Positions 11,279 to 24,375 of a DNA stretch of 64,000 bases are shown here, in pieces. The position numbers and the translations under genes are program-made. The DNA is taken from the NCBI GenBank assembly GCA_021292105.1, contig CM037874.1, forward strand, positions 38,368,404 to 38,432,403. The letters are read 5' to 3'. The stretch comes from Anadara kagoshimensis (lineage: Eukaryota; Mollusca; Bivalvia; Arcoida; Arcidae). The stretch's first letter is position 1. The number at the start of each line of letters is the position of its first letter. The notes under the pieces were generated by a model. The model had not been told where the DNA came from and did no database searches. It saw only the letters and a program-made list of their open reading frames with translations.

Positions 11279-14185
11279 GTAAGTACTAGTGTTAGTACTT
11301 TATATTGTTTTTAAAACAAAATGCCCAATGTGATTGTTTAAACGCGTTAAATATTTACTTTTACTTTTAATTATCGTTAGACTATATTTCGTTACAGATA
11401 AATAAATCATCTTTTCATATGCTAGGTATATTATACTTTACTACAGTTTTGTTATATAATCCACACATAGGTTTTAGTTTTATATAAGCATCAAGTTAAC
11501 TTTTTTTTATTCCATATGAGATTATTTGACATACTAGATTATGTTGTTATTAGCAAATGACTAAAAAGCTGACTCTACTAATTCATATATTTCGTCATTT
11601 ATATTTTAAACACTACTATTGTTTTTACATTAAATAAAATCAGAAAAAATCCTAAATTAACTTGTTGAAAACAAATTATTTAAAACTATTTAACCAAAAT
11701 AGCTAAAACATTAGCTCAAGATACACGATATGTAAAAATAGGATTTAGAATAAAATTTTAATTTATTAAGTATTTAAAACTATGTACACATAAATCAAAT
11801 TACTCGTAATGACAAAACTTTGACAAATAGCAAGGAGTCGCAACTATAGATATGTTATATAAAATGTTCTATGAATTTTCTTTTTATAACTTAATACATG
11901 ATTAAACTGACAAAGCACACCTGATTCAAAAATGTTTTTGTAAGCAATTTGGGGTTACTAGAAATTAACGTTGTGAATACATGTAATCCGTATACTAAAA
12001 TAAGATTTTGTTGAAACATTGGAATCAAAACAAAACAAAATTGCTGTCTGTATATATCCTCAATTTAGCTGTTTCTGATTGTTTGAGATATCAATCAACA
12101 TAACACGGTTATCGCGATCCATATCCAAATTTGCATTAAAAACTTTAAATTCTAGCTTTGTCGTTATCACTCCTTTTTGTATATCCATTATTCAACAAAA
12201 AAGCAAGCTAAGATCACTGTTTGATCACGTAAATTCAAATTAAAAAATATCAACGTTGATCTTGTTATATTCCCCGCAAACTTTCAAAGAATAAAAATGA
12301 ATCACTAGGCGTGTATCCTCAATCTATTCATCTGTTTGTTTGTCCGTCTGTCTGTCTGACTTTTTTCTATGCGTTATCGTATTATTTAAATCCAACTGAA
12401 AATATATACAATCAAATAGAAGACATTTCTGTGCTTAACACATTGAGTCAAAGAACAACGGGTCGAATAAAAAATTTGGAAACGAAATGCTATCTCCGCT
12501 TCTTAACATTTGTATTGACCAAAATTGACAAAAATATATGGTAACATCAAACATTTTATCACATTTAATATATGAAACAATTGACCAACATGCTAAACTG
12601 TTTATGTCCAAATTGCGTTCTGCTTATAAACGTCTACAAAGAGGGGCTTTTCAATCCAACTTTGCACACATATATACAAATGCCTGATGAATGGCTGTAT
12701 ATTTCCATTTCAGTATGTAGGTCAAATGTCAAGGTCATTAGTGTCGTTGTGCTATTGACGCGTTCAGATCTAAATTGATTTATACCCATCTATGCATTAA
12801 GTAAACCAACGCAGGATAATAAACTGCATGTCAAAGGAAATGATCAAATATGCGATGTTAGACGGAAGTGTATTTGGCTCTCAGAAGATAATCCAATTGT
12901 AATATAGAGGTTTAAAAATGAAATGTTATCTCTTTTGTTTTGGCAATCAGGTTCACACGACTCCTTAAAATCATTATTACGGACACACATTGACTTCGGG
13001 CGAAATTAAATAATCCTAAAACTGCAAACAATTGTTTTTTTGCAAACAGAATCAACATCTGCGAAAAGGTAGTGGTGGATATTGAAAATGTACAAATCTC
13101 TGGTCTGTTTTTTGCAAACTAGGTGAAATAGCTAACAGTCATTCAATAGCACATGATCATATCATGGAGATTTACAACAGCTCTGGTTCAAGCTCAGGAA
13201 TATTTCTATAATATTGTAAATGTACTTGTTTATTCATGTTTTGTCCTATTTAATCGCATTTTAATCTTTTATTCTGTTGGATAGTCTTCTTGTCAAATTC
13301 CATTTTATGAATTTGTATCATATACACAATTAGATGTACATTAACAGACATTTTAAATATGTCATACCATATCACTACATATTGGAAAGCGTATATGTTT
13401 CCCAACCAATAATTCGATGCCTTCATATATAAACTTTGTGAAAATGCAGTAATGACGGTCTTACTACTTTTTGTTAATTTATATCATCGCAGTTATTAAA
13501 ATATTTTGAAATGTCGATAAACCTTAGTTTTGGTGATTGTTTGTACAGAAAATTGCATTTGCGAGTCTAAAATATTCCCAACATTACAACAGTTTTATAT
13601 CTTAAATATATAAAAGGAGTTAACTTTAACTTTTGTCATGTTTAGCGTCATTATAACTGTTAGATCTAATTATACATTAATATAAAACATGATTGGAAAA
13701 TGTCAAAATTCGTAATAGGCAAATTCATACATAGCTAAAGACTACATTTTTTGAATATATTAGTTTCTGATTGGAACTATATTAATAATCGTCTTAATTT
13801 GTCTTTTACTGTATCAATCAATCTACAGATTCAGCTTTGTGTTTGTTAAAGCAAAGTTCATAATCCAGCATTGCTAAAACAATTCAAAATCCAAACAGAA
13901 TTATCATTAACGTTAGTTGAGGGTTTTGCTTTTCTTTGACACATCTAGTAAGCTTTGAGTTTGTAAAGGTAATTAGCAACCAGAGAAAGATGAAAACTAT
14001 CAACTAGATAATACTATATACCCCAGTGTTACTATCACGCCATTGTGTACCATGCATATATTTGCTTTCTACCAGCGTGGTAGCTGCTAGTTTATCAAGA
14101 CACATGTTTCAGAAATGACTGCCCACCGGCTAGTTATCCTGATACCGGATTAGTTAGCAATTAACTCATATTTACAGCATGACCC

Positions 14186-14251
14186 TATGGGGATTTAAAC
14201 TCACGACCCTTGGATTTTAAGTCTGACAGACTACCAACTACGCTACATACA
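14186..14251 (-). mobile_element. tRNA-like SINE head fragment
   Basis: On the minus strand it reads as a tRNA-like fragment with a degenerate A-box (TAGCGTAGTTGGTAG) and B-box (GAGTTTAAATCC). No acceptor stem pairing is apparent, so it is a pseudo-tRNA or SINE head, not a functional tRNA. Confidence 0.45.
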
Positions 14252-14989
14252 TCCTTTTTTAAATGATTTTTTGCAAGTTTTTTTTCTGAACAGTAAGAAA
14301 AAGAAAATTACTATATTTCCACAAATTAAGTGCACATGGAAAATGCAAGAATACAGTCGTATTTTCCAACAAACTAACACAAAATTCTTCAAAACTTAAT
14401 GCAAAATATACTGACCAAATAGGAAAAATATTTTTCATTCATGAAAAATTGATCTAAATTCTGTACATAGAGCTTTTTTTTCACTTTTTAACAAAACAAC
14501 AAATATACCTATACCAAAATTATTCCTCTGTACCTTCTAATTTGGATCAACTATAAACGTTATGTCACAATTAAAAAGGTCATGATGATCATACCTGTAA
14601 AAGAAACCCGAACAACAATGACCTACTTGATCCTAAATGCCTTGATGTAACTTTGAATGAGGCCCAATTGTATAAGCTTGATCAAATTTTCAAATTTTTA
14701 CAAAACTTCTTTTATACAGATTGATAATTTAATGGAAATATTTTCAATTAAAAGAAATAAATAATAAAAACCATGTGCACTCAAGTTTAGTAATTAGAAG
14801 TACAATAAGAGCGATGTCAAAATACATGTGAAATAATACCATGACGGTATCTGCTACTGGATGTTTCCCCGATAATTTCACAAACTTAGTAGGAAGTAAT
14901 TGTATTGCCCGAAATATCATATTTTCTTGTTGTTTGCTGCTAGTCTAAATATGAAATTACTTAACAACTAATGTATACTTCTTCATGGA

Positions 14990-15970
14990 CAGTATTTCCT
15001 TAGTTACCAGGGTATGTCTTAAAATATGAAATATTCTCGTCAGTTTTGCATTTGACAGTTTTGCTGCTCAAACAACCAATGCATTTTTCTATGACATGTC
15101 GTTAATGTTAGGAACATTACGAATACTGTGGTCGAATTGAATAATTGAATATTAAATTGAATATTAAAAATCATATATTGATATAAAGATATTGTTAATA
15201 AAAATTGTCTTATTTTTATAACCGGGTAGAAAATAATTTAAATATGTGTTAATGCCTGTAAAGGGTAAATTAATTTTTTTAGCCTTTCTGTATAGCTGGC
15301 ATACAACAACTTTATAAAAAACCGTAGTGAGGCTTATTGTAGTTTAACCAAGACGAACCTGTGTTCTGTTCATATATATTTGAGTGCCTGTTAGTTCATC
15401 CATCTTTGTCTATAAAAAACATATTCGTTTAATGATTTCCACATATTTATATACATTTTGATGTCACTTTGCACATTTAAAAAGCATTACTATTGCGTTT
15501 ACCAAACACGTGTACTTCACAGAAGCCACAAGGTAAAACCTGATTTGCACCGGGGAGTTTTACCTCTCTGCATATAATTTTGTCGTATACCGTTTTTTAT
15601 GTTAATCCTAACATTTGATTCATCTTCATACAAAACACATACTGAATATATTATGTTATATCCTTTTTATGTCACAATCAGCGCAGATCTGGTGTAAAAT
15701 TGTAACTTTGTAGTCATTGTTATATCCTCACATAGTTACTGAATATATGAAAAACATAAACTATAAGTAATATACATATAAAATATCTAATGATTGTTTT
15801 GTTTTATCATTTCAGGAGGCTGTAAGTATTCCTGTTATAGTTTCGTTTTGATTTTTTCTCAATCACATTGATCACAAAAGTAAAGGTAAGTAAGTAAAGC
15901 GAAACAAAATCAGCTGATAGTATACAACAGTTTGTTAAGTATATAGACCAGAACTATCTGTCATTAGTTT
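14990..15970 (+). repeat. Duplicated micro-exon unit A
   Basis: This ~1-kb unit is matched, with moderate divergence, by 16900-17905. Shared landmarks in order are CTTTCTGTATAGCTGGCA, AACATATTCGTTTAATGAT, the AACCACAAGGTAAAA-type segment, AAAATATCTAA, the tiny exon core, and GTAAGTAAGTAAA. Its 3' part is also related to the 40-42 kb units around the core. It lies in an otherwise non-coding region and behaves like a tandemly duplicated intron-plus-exon block. Confidence 0.75.
15816..15821 (+). CDS. Putative 6-nt micro-exon GAGGCT
   Basis: Six bases lie between a strong acceptor (TTTTGTTTTATCATTTCAG) and a consensus donor (GTAAGTATT). The same acceptor, core and donor layout recurs at 40076, 41420 and 42338, with conserved flanks and different six-base cores. 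In phase 0 it would encode Glu-Ala. Being two codons long, it would keep the frame whether included or skipped. Splicing is inferred and unproven. Confidence 0.45.
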
Positions 15971-16899
15971 TAAATATTTAGCTTATTTTACTTTAAGAAT
16001 TTATACTCGTTAATATGTTATACTGTAGTTTTAGTTTCCATTCTGTATGTATGGCGTTAAACATCAATTCATATTAGAAGTTGAAAATAAAATTTCTTCA
16101 AGCTATATTAGACACAGTACAAGTCAATGACAAAACAACCCACATGACTAGACAAGACAAATATAACACGACACTACTAATTATTTTTTGTTGTAATGAA
16201 TTTTAACTATATCATCTGAAACTACACTAAAATGTATTCCCAATAGTGTCAATTATCGTCAATGGTATTTTTCAATGTTTGTTTAAAGATTTTGCCACAA
16301 TACTTTCTGCATCCGATTCAAATAGTTTTACATTTAGAAATATTTATAGAAAGACACTACTAATTATAATATTCCCGTTATGTACCATGAAGTATATGTT
16401 TAGTAAATACTTTTGCACTCATTACATTAAATTGTTTCAGAAGTTTTGTGATTACTTAAGGTATGATATTCCCATTTTAAGATCTGGTCACTGGTAATGT
16501 AGTGTTAAATAGAGAGATGAATGTTTAGTTTATCTTCAAAACGATCATGTATTCATAATGTTCGTGTAAATACGATGTTTTTTATTATTTAGCGACGGTA
16601 GTCTAACATGATGAAACATAAAAACTTCTATATGTTCAAATGCACAACAACATACTTCGACTGGAATATCCTAATGTTTATTGTTTCTCTCGGTTGTCAT
16701 AGAATATAAAAAGTATCATTCTATATCTCGCATTTCGGTGTTTGTATGTAAAATTGAAATGCTATAAAAGTCATCGGAAGTTTCATTAAACAATTAATGA
16801 GACGGATGCATGCAAGAACGTCGTAAAAATAACAACGAAATAAAAAAATCAGTTATACTAATTTTCAATTCTGATTTGTATTTTTATTTTTATAATTTA

Positions 16900-17905
16900 A
16901 ATACGATATGTCTTAAAATTCTTAATCATTCTGCATCAGTTTTACATTTGACATGTCTGTTGCTTTTACAATTAATGTACTTATCCGAGTGGGTTTACAT
17001 TTAATAGACAAATTATTTATTAAAAAGAACATAACATGTAAAAGGTAAAAAAAATGTCAACAAATTTCGGCTGATATTTTTGTCTTTTATTAAGTCACAA
17101 GAAAGCAATACTATATAAACATTTTTCAAATACATTTGCTATGAGATGTCATTAACGTTCGGAACCTTCGGAATACAGTGATCGAATGTGTTAATTGCTG
17201 TAGGGACAATTTAAAAAAAAAGGTTGAGCCTTTCTGTATAGCTGGCAAAAACAACTTTGTTAAAAACCGTAGTAAGGCTTATTGTAGTTTTACCCGTGCG
17301 AACATGTGCTATGTTCATACATTTAAGTGCCTGTCAGTTCATTTATCTTTGTCTATGAAAAAACATATTCGTTTAATGATTTCCACGTCTTTGAAAACAA
17401 TTTGTTCCCACTTTGCACATTTGAAAAAAAACATTACTATTGCGTTAACCAAACGTGTGTGCTGCACAAAAACCACAAGGTAAAATCGGATTTGCACAGG
17501 GGAGTTTTGCCTCTTCGTATATATTTTGTTGTATGCCGTTTTCTAGGTTAAACTTAATACTTGTTTCATCTTCATATTTAACAAAAACTGTAGATTTTAT
17601 GTTATACCTTTTAATTTCACAATCAGCTGAGATTTTATGTGATATGGGAACTTTGTAGTGATTGTTTAAACCTCATTTAGTTATTGAATAAATGAAATAT
17701 ATGCACTATAAGAACTATCCATATAAAATATCTAATTGTTTTTGTTTTATTATTTCAGGTTGTAAGTATTCCCGTTATATTTTAGATTTGTTTTCTTTTA
17801 ATAACATTCATCACAAAAGTAAAGGTAAGTAAGTAAAATGAAACAAAATTAGCTGGTAATATACAACAGTTTGTTAAGGATACAGACCAGAACTATCTGT
17901 GGGTT
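16900..17905 (+). repeat. Duplicated micro-exon unit B
   Basis: This is the second copy of unit A at a spacing of about 1.94 kb, with the same ordered landmarks. The region between the two units (15971-16899) is AT-rich. It includes a splice-like 20-nt segment at 16441-16460 (ATTGTTTCAG before it, GTATGATA after it) that may belong to the duplication. Confidence 0.72.
17759..17761 (+). CDS. Putative 3-nt micro-exon or decayed core GTT
   Basis: Acceptor TTTTATTATTTCAG, then GTT, then donor GTAAGTATT. It occupies the position of the six-base core of unit A but is three bases shorter. A three-base exon would still keep the frame, but the shortening may equally mark a dead core. The weakest of the five cores. 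Confidence 0.25.
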
Positions 17906-19863
17906 CTATGCTCAATCATAACGACCTTGTATTCATACATTGAGTATAACAGGTATATGCCATAAACACTACTTACTTTACGTGGTATATACCAAATTAA
18001 TACTTCCCGAGTGAGTACTTTTTCATGAGTTTTAACCTGAAAATGCGCTTTTTACAACAAGAGTATCATTTTCAACAAAAACAGTCACAAACCATTCCAA
18101 CTTAATGAAACAGTTACACGTCAAGAAAGGAAGTAAAGGATATGCACGAAAAGTTCTATAAAAATATATCCCAAAACTTAACGATGTCGTTTGTCATCTA
18201 GATTCAATAATTTAATTTGTGTTTTCTCTAGTGTTCTAATTCTAACATTTTGATAGTGAAATGTTTATGTTGATTTTATCATTACACGGTAAGTGTTATC
18301 GAGTACATTTTCAGATTACAATAACATATCTGTATCAAACTTTACCCAGAGTATTTCTGCCATTGCATAGATTCATGTTCCTAAATTTTCAAATTTGTTT
18401 ACCTGCTTAACGGGGTGTCAATTTTTCAAAGACTAGGCCTCGATTGACTGGAGGAAGTTCACGTGTGTTCCCTAAATTAATAGTTTTAAATTTGTTATTT
18501 TCCTTTGGGATTGGGGTTTTGACATTGCTTTGTATGTTTGTTTGAGATTATTAAATTAATTCATTTAAATCAAAAACAAACATACATGCACTTATCCATT
18601 TCCGAATCACAACCCAGAAGCAAAGTAAAAACTTTGGAACTGACAAGTTAGGTTAGACACGTGAACTTCCACCAGGGAAGTGAGGCCGGATGCTCCGGAA
18701 GGGTAAGCACCTCCTGTTTAGCTAGCTACAGTTATTTAAAGTTATTTCCTGTTTTTTAATTTTTGCGCTAATAATTATTTTGGCAACATTACGTGGACCT
18801 GGGTTTCCCTATCATATTAAGTGTCAACTTGTTTAGTATGATTTTATTTGACGATGGATAACAATTATCGCTATCCTTTCATCTCGAAATCGCCAAAACG
18901 AGTAAAATACTAAATTCAATCTGTTTGTAGTAATAGGGTAAATTGATATATAAATAAAATCCTTTAAAATAATAGAAGTTATGCACTTTTTTCTTTATTT
19001 TACTGGCACCAAAAGCGCAAAGTCTTCACTTATTGCATTGAAGTGAAATCTTATTTTAACTTTGAATTGATCAAACATAAACAACAAGCTAAGTGTGGTT
19101 GCAAAATAGCACAAATGTATACCGTTGACAAAAAATAACGATGCTGTATTATAGCCTTAGAATATAAATATCAAGCCTGGTACACGCATTTTTAAAAGAA
19201 AAATAAATCGTAGTTAACCTCAACCGTAAATTGTCGAGTTTTCACAAACCTCGTATTTCTTTAACAAACTCTGGTCCCTTTGCACTGCTCTATGACGTTG
19301 ACTATCTTAATATCTTTTCATTTTTTTAAAATCAATTCATTATACAAGGTGTAAGCTATTTTCCCCAACACGTGTATTTTTGCACAATTTTCTTTTAAAA
19401 ATGCAACAAATATTTTAAAATTTCTTAAATTATCAATTCCTACTTTATTTTTATGTATTAATCGTTACACTTTTGTAGGTAATTTCATAATTATAACCCT
19501 CTTTCACGCTTTTCAACCAAATGGTTTTCACTTGAATTTTCCTTCTTAAATGACCCTTAAGCTTCATCATCCGTCATGTGAAGAATAATTTAAATGATCC
19601 AAGAACACATGGGAATAGGGTTAAAAAAATTCATATGACTTCATTATTAATGGCTTAGTTTGGGAAATGTTGTTTCAAGTCGCATCAATAATTTTTTAGC
19701 TATTCGTGACGAAAAATATTGTATTAATCTCTATGGATTAATCTATGAACAATTTCGTGTTTGCATGTGAAGTGCGAGTGTGTTGTATGGTCTTCCTTGT
19801 ACTAGCACGTACTCAGGGTGACTTTTAAGGTGCTAGCTCACCGAGTACGCTGCAGACAAGCAT
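17906..19863. other. AT-rich stretch with a dispersed repeat
   Basis: No gene is recognised. The inverted pair at 18434-18690 is described separately, and the rest holds no structure I can support. Confidence 0.5.
18434..18690. repeat. Inverted pair of a dispersed repeat end
   Basis: CTGGAGGAAGTTCACGTGT (18448-18466) and ACACGTGAACTTCCACCAG (18657-18675) are inverted copies with one mismatch, flanked by AGGCCTC and GAGGCC. A third copy of the arm (TGGTGGAAGTTCACGT) lies at about 32991-33006. The pair encloses about 190 bp without coding capacity. This is a MITE-like or foldback unit of a dispersed family. Confidence 0.6.
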
Positions 19864-19945
19864 ACAAGGGACTCAAACTCACAGCGGTGAGACGCCCTGG
19901 ATTTGTAGACTTAACGTCTTATCCATTAGGCCACCGCGGTCTCTT
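19864..19945 (-). mobile_element. tRNA-Arg-like SINE head
   Basis: The reverse complement begins GACCGCGGTGGCCTAATGGA, the start and A-box of animal tRNA-Arg. It ends with a B-box-like GAGTTTGAGTCCC (19880-19868 on plus). The anticodon arm does not fold cleanly, and the 3' side has no complementary acceptor strand. It is therefore a tRNA-derived repeat from a source different from the RUDI-like copies. Confidence 0.55.
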
Positions 19946-21186
19946 AATCAATATTAATGGTGTTAAAATAATTGTGAATTGCATATTATTGATTATGCAG
20001 ATGAGAACGAGATGCCATTTTTTCCCCACTTAGAGGTCGAGATAAAATTCCACTAGAGGTCGAGATGAAATAATACCAATACAAAAGTAAGAGGTCAACT
20101 CATGAATTATATCATAAAACGTGTTTTGCTAAAGGATAAAGGTACATTTGCCTATGTACTTTATAATTGTTGTTTAAAGTTTATCTATTTAATTGTAAAC
20201 TATTTGTTTTATATACCGCATGTATGTACTTTGTATCGGCGGAAAAAAACCTGGTCACTTGCGCATGTTATAACAAGAAATGCATTAGGGCGTTTTGAAC
20301 ATTCCTTGACCAAACACCTAAAAAGCCCATATCTGTATGTTTTGATTTTAATTTGGATATGATAGGCAAAACAGAAGGAATACATCTTTTCTAACAAAGA
20401 ATTTCCGTTTCATTTTTTCCTATATTTGTAAAAAAAGGAAGAAAAAATTATGCTTTTAAGACCTGTCTTACAAAGACACAAGACGAACTATCCAGAATCT
20501 TAATACCAAGCGTACCAGTTGCGCCTTTGTACCACAGTGTATGAACGGAACTGTACGCAAAAAGGTAGGTACTGTTCGGCGAAGCGAGAGACAATGAGGT
20601 CAACGAGTAAATTGTTTCTTATTTTCTTGTTGCGTAAATAGCAACTCGAAATCAAATACGGTAAATAAGCAGTTGTTCTCTATCTTCTTCTTAGGCGTGT
20701 TTGTATGTTTTAGAATCTTAAAATAAATTAAATATTCCATTAAGAACAGCCATGAACGCGTATTTGAGCAACGCTGGACCTATCTAAAATGTAGATTTAT
20801 GTTCATTTAATCGAAAATATCCGAGAATTTTAAAATACATGATAAAAACAAACATTTTTTCAATCAGTCTATATAGTTACAAAATCTACTTTGGCACAGA
20901 AACATTCAAAATATTGATTCAAACAACAAGACTGACAAGATGTTACTGTACCGGTAGTTTATATTTTGTGTGTACCGGTAGTGAGTTTCTAGTAACAGAA
21001 ACACTGCACCGGTAGTTTTTATTGTGACACTTTAACTTCAGTCTCTCTGGGATAATGGGGAAATTTCCCTTTTTCCAGTCAGAGATTTTTAGAACTTTTA
21101 TGCTTATTATGCTACCAAATGATTTTATCTAATTAGTTGTATAAGTATTATGGTAATACAGCCACCACTTCCTTTTAAACATAACC

Positions 21187-21528
21187 CCTGCGGTAGCTTA
21201 GTTGGTAGAGTGCTCGCTCCGTAAGTGGGAGGTCGTTGCTTCGAACCCCGACCAGGTCTGACCCAAAACTTGAAAGTGGAAAGTGACTATTTTTTCGCCA
21301 AGCACTCGGCATTACGAAATGAAAGTCACGGTTCTTTCGGATGGAAACTTAAAATAAACGAGGTCCCATGTCATGGAAGGCTTGGCGTGATAAAGAACCC
21401 TGCTGTAATTTGCCATCAGTGCAACGCACAGACAAAACTTACGCACCTTCACCTATAGCTAGCGATTTCTTGATATAAGTGAAATATGCATGACTGGGAC
21501 GTATAACATATTAACTCAACTCAACTCC
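21187..21528 (+). mobile_element. tRNA-derived SINE (RUDI/V-SINE-like), near full length
   Basis: The tRNA head has an A-box (TAGCTTAGTTGGTAGAGTG) and a B-box (GCTTCGAACCC). It is followed by the conserved body (GGTCTGACCCAAAACTTGAAA, CACTCGGCATTACGAAA, TCACGGTTCTTTCGGATGG) and the tail (CTATAGCTAGCGA, ATATAAGTGAAATA, GACTGGGACGT, ending ACTCAACTC). It matches the copy at 63072 over its whole length. The family assignment follows from the known molluscan V-SINE layout and is not tested here. Confidence 0.85.
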
Positions 21529-21744
21529 TCTTAAACTTGTGATATTGCTTTGACCAAAAACGATTGTCGTAAAATAAAATACTTTTATTTACACAGACGG
21601 TTTCTTACCATTGTTGTTACTGCAAATAGTCTTCATACATTTTTTTACGACATTGAGCTTGAACTTAAGTTTAAAACTACTCGCACCTTAAAGTCCTTTG
21701 TGTGTGCGCTTGTACAATGAAAACCATAAACTTAACTTAAGGCC

Positions 21745-22790
21745 TAAACGCTATCCTTCAATTTTTGTCTGTCCTTCGTTGCTGCTTTGGCTGTGTTCCA
21801 TCCACTCTATCCAGCAGCGTTTCTTTCCTTTTTCGTTGTTTTCCTCCATGTGGACTTAGGTCTTCCCTTTTTTCCTCTGGCTGCCACTCTAGTGTTGTCT
21901 TTCAGTCATTTGTTCCCTCTTTCCTTAGTATGTGTCCGAATCAGTTCCACTTTCTTCTCCTGATCTCATAGCTTATGTTGTTAAGTCTAGCTGTTTTCAA
22001 TATTTTTTATTGGGTATTTTCTGTTGCCATCTTATTCTTAGTATCCTTCTGAGGCAATATGTTTGGAAGCCGTTTGTTAGAGGTGTTCATCTTTCTTCGT
22101 TCTTTTCCGCGTTTTACTTTCATAAAACAATACTGGTCCTACTAAGGTCTTAAATAGGTCATCTTTGTATTGTTTCCAATAGTTTTGGTGTTCCAAATCC
22201 TTCTAAGTCTATTTCTTTTAATTTAATTTAAGCCCTATCCTTGATGCCTCTTCATTCGTTTTCCTAGTCTTATCATTCAGGTCTTATAATTTGGAGGATG
22301 TCCGCAAACCCAAGACCTAACAATAATGTAAAGTCACTTCTTATTTCTCTTCTCATTCCATTTGTTGTTTTCTTTATCATCCAATCTATAACTAGTAGAA
22401 AGAAACCCTGACATTACACATCCCTGTGTTACACCACTTTTAATAGCGAACCACTCTGATGTTTCATTTACTTCAAGGACAGCACATTCGAATCACTCAT
22501 ACATCCTTCTTATAGCATTAGTGATTTTGGTTGGAATCCCATAGTCTTCGTTATCGTCCAAAGGTTCTTCCTGTGCACCGAGTCGAATCCCTTTCAAAGT
22601 CCACAAAGTATGTGTATATTGGCGATCTGAATTCATTTGCTTGTTCCAGTATTTTTCTCAGGATGCTCTGTTGTTACTCTCCCTGGTCTAAATCCTGCAT
22701 GTTCCTTCCTGAGTCCCTTGTCCACTCCTGTCTTAATCCTTGCAATGACCATACAGCTACATTCCTTGCTATTGACTAATAGTAAACACA
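21745..22790 (-). pseudogene. LINE reverse transcriptase remnant (RTE-like)
   Basis: On the minus strand several frames in turn give the RT segments of a non-LTR retrotransposon. First comes a GFRPG-type motif near 22690, then a VDF segment near 22600. A FADI remnant of the FADD catalytic box lies near 22300. The C-terminal tail with RKWNWFGHILRK, WQPEGKRRKGRPKSTWRR is at about 21960-21820. Stops and frame changes are frequent, so it is dead. The tail is characteristic of RTE/Proto2-like invertebrate LINEs. It lies inside the 20.5-23.6 kb TIR element and is probably a nested insertion. Confidence 0.8.
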
Positions 22791-23647
22791 CTAGCAAATC
22801 TCACGCACATATATTAATTCTGAGGGTAATAATCTTGTTCTCGTCGCGAATAGTAGCTTACGTTTAATAATATTTCTATATTATAGCTATCACCTCTCTT
22901 GCAATATGGAAATTTGAGTAATAAATTGCCAAAACATGCTACAGTATACGATATATTTTAATGCAATTGCAAAATGTACCATGATTAAGGGGCTATTGGT
23001 CTTTAATATTGTCCATAGCATATTTTGCTTCAATAGAAAAGCATGATTTATAAATTATAATTGAATTACAAAAATTTCTAGTATTAAACTGAAAATCTAA
23101 CTCGCATAGATGGCGTGGAAGAGAAAAGTAGCTACCGGTACAGAAACAATACAGATGTTGAAAACTACCAGTACAGTTCTAACTTTCGACCATGGAAGGA
23201 AAACTTGCTTTAATTTTTTCAGTGTAAATACGAGTTTTGTAACATTCTGTAAGGTAATCTAAGAATATTTTTCTACATATAGGTACTGATAATGGAACAT
23301 ACAATGTGAAATAATACGTATTTTACAACATTTAACTAGAAGTGAGAAGCCCACGGCTCGACGTTTGATGATGTTCATCATCATATTTATTATATAAGTT
23401 GACACTTTTCTGAGAGCATATGGCTACCACTAAAGCTTTATATAGTGAAGATGGATTAAATAAAAGGGATAAACTAAATCCATTAAACTTGAGCTAGAAA
23501 GATAGATAATCAACAACCTCGTGTCTTCCGATACACCTTCTTCTCGCTTCGACGAACAGTAGCTACATTTTTGCGTACAGTTCCGTTCATACACTGTGTG
23601 TACCAAAACATTTTTTTCTTTTGACTTCGCACAGAATGTATATATAC

Positions 23648-24030
23648 AACGGTAGCTTAATTGGTAAAATGCACGCTTCTTATGTGAGAGGTTGTGGGTT
23701 CGCTATCAGACAGGGTCTGACAAAAACTTGAAAATGCATTCGGTATTTAGAAATGAAAATCACGGAGTCCTTCGGAAGAGCCCTTAAACACTGATGCCAC
23801 GTGTCATCGCAGGCATCGTTAAAAAACCTCCCTGTTCATTGCATTTGGCAATTCAATTCAAACTTTTTTTCACTCTAAACCAATGGAGATGGTACTATGG
23901 GTATAATTTTCATATAACATACACACTACAAAGGTAAAATAATGTCTACTACTTTACTTATAGCTGGCGACGTCCTCGATATAAGTGAAATATTCTTGAC
24001 TAGGACGTAGATCGCCTTTCAATCAACCAA
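23648..24030 (+). mobile_element. tRNA-derived SINE, diverged copy
   Basis: It has a head with CGGTAGCTTAATTGGTAAAA, a body with AGGGTCTGAC, AATCACGGAGTCCTTCGG, and a tail GATATAAGTGAAATATTCTT then GACTAGGACGT. A foreign stretch of about 95 bp at 23850-23945 interrupts it before the tail. It lies just outside the right end of the 3.1-kb TIR element. Confidence 0.75.
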
Positions 24031-24375
24031 TTAATTAATCAATCGATCAATAAACCATATTTTTATAGACAGATGGGTGCACTTTATTTTCTGACACCCC
24101 GTACAATCTAGATTGTTTATGTACAATTATCTGAATTACTTAATGGACAAGAAACAGGCACTGGATGAAGATGGCAAACAGTACCGAACTGGTCTGTAAA
24201 ATTAAAAAAATGTATTAATTCCGATGTCTGACATTGATACGGGCGAATTCTAAATATACAGCAGTTTGTGTGCTATTACGAAAATTTAGAATATTTTACA
24301 AGACAGAACAAAAATATGTATACAATGACTTATTTTGAATGGTTCATTTTGGAAGGACTCAACACTGCAGTCACT

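Larger units (their letters stand above)
10951..14989. other. AT-rich intron-like stretch
   Basis: No gene beyond the exon candidate at 11188-11278. It contains a short TCTG run near 12330-12356 and a tRNA-like SINE head at 14186-14251. Isolated splice-like motifs, for example TTTGCAAACAG before 13050, are not convincing. Confidence 0.5.
20526..23608. mobile_element. 3.1-kb TIR element, family 1
   Basis: About 66-bp terminal inverted repeats: the left end is TTTGTACCACAGTGTATGAA..., and the right end is its inverted complement ending ...TTCATACACTGTGTGTACCAAAA. Both contain GAACGGAACTGTACGC and a CTGTTCG.CGAAGCGAGA segment. Inner subterminal copies of the motif CTACCGGTACAG lie at both ends (20950-21015 and 23130-23175). 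No transposase is seen inside, and a SINE and a LINE fragment have landed in it. The ends are related to those of the 28.1-31.5 kb element. Confidence 0.72.

Noticed and set aside
12700..12725. CATTTCAG followed by TAT and GTAGGT, like a three-base micro-exon
   Set aside because: The flanks are unrelated to the micro-exon units, so the motif is probably accidental.
13030..13069. Splice-like 19-base segment after TTTGCAAACAG
   Set aside because: A single occurrence, not a multiple of three, not in a duplicated unit and with a weak donor.
16246..16497. Plus-strand 83-codon frame
   Set aside because: AT-rich composition without domain or start context, and it overlaps the spacer between duplicated units.
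21187..21260. tRNA gene
   Set aside because: It has A- and B-boxes but no acceptor-stem partner, and it continues into the SINE body. The same applies to the heads at 10823, 23648 and 63071.
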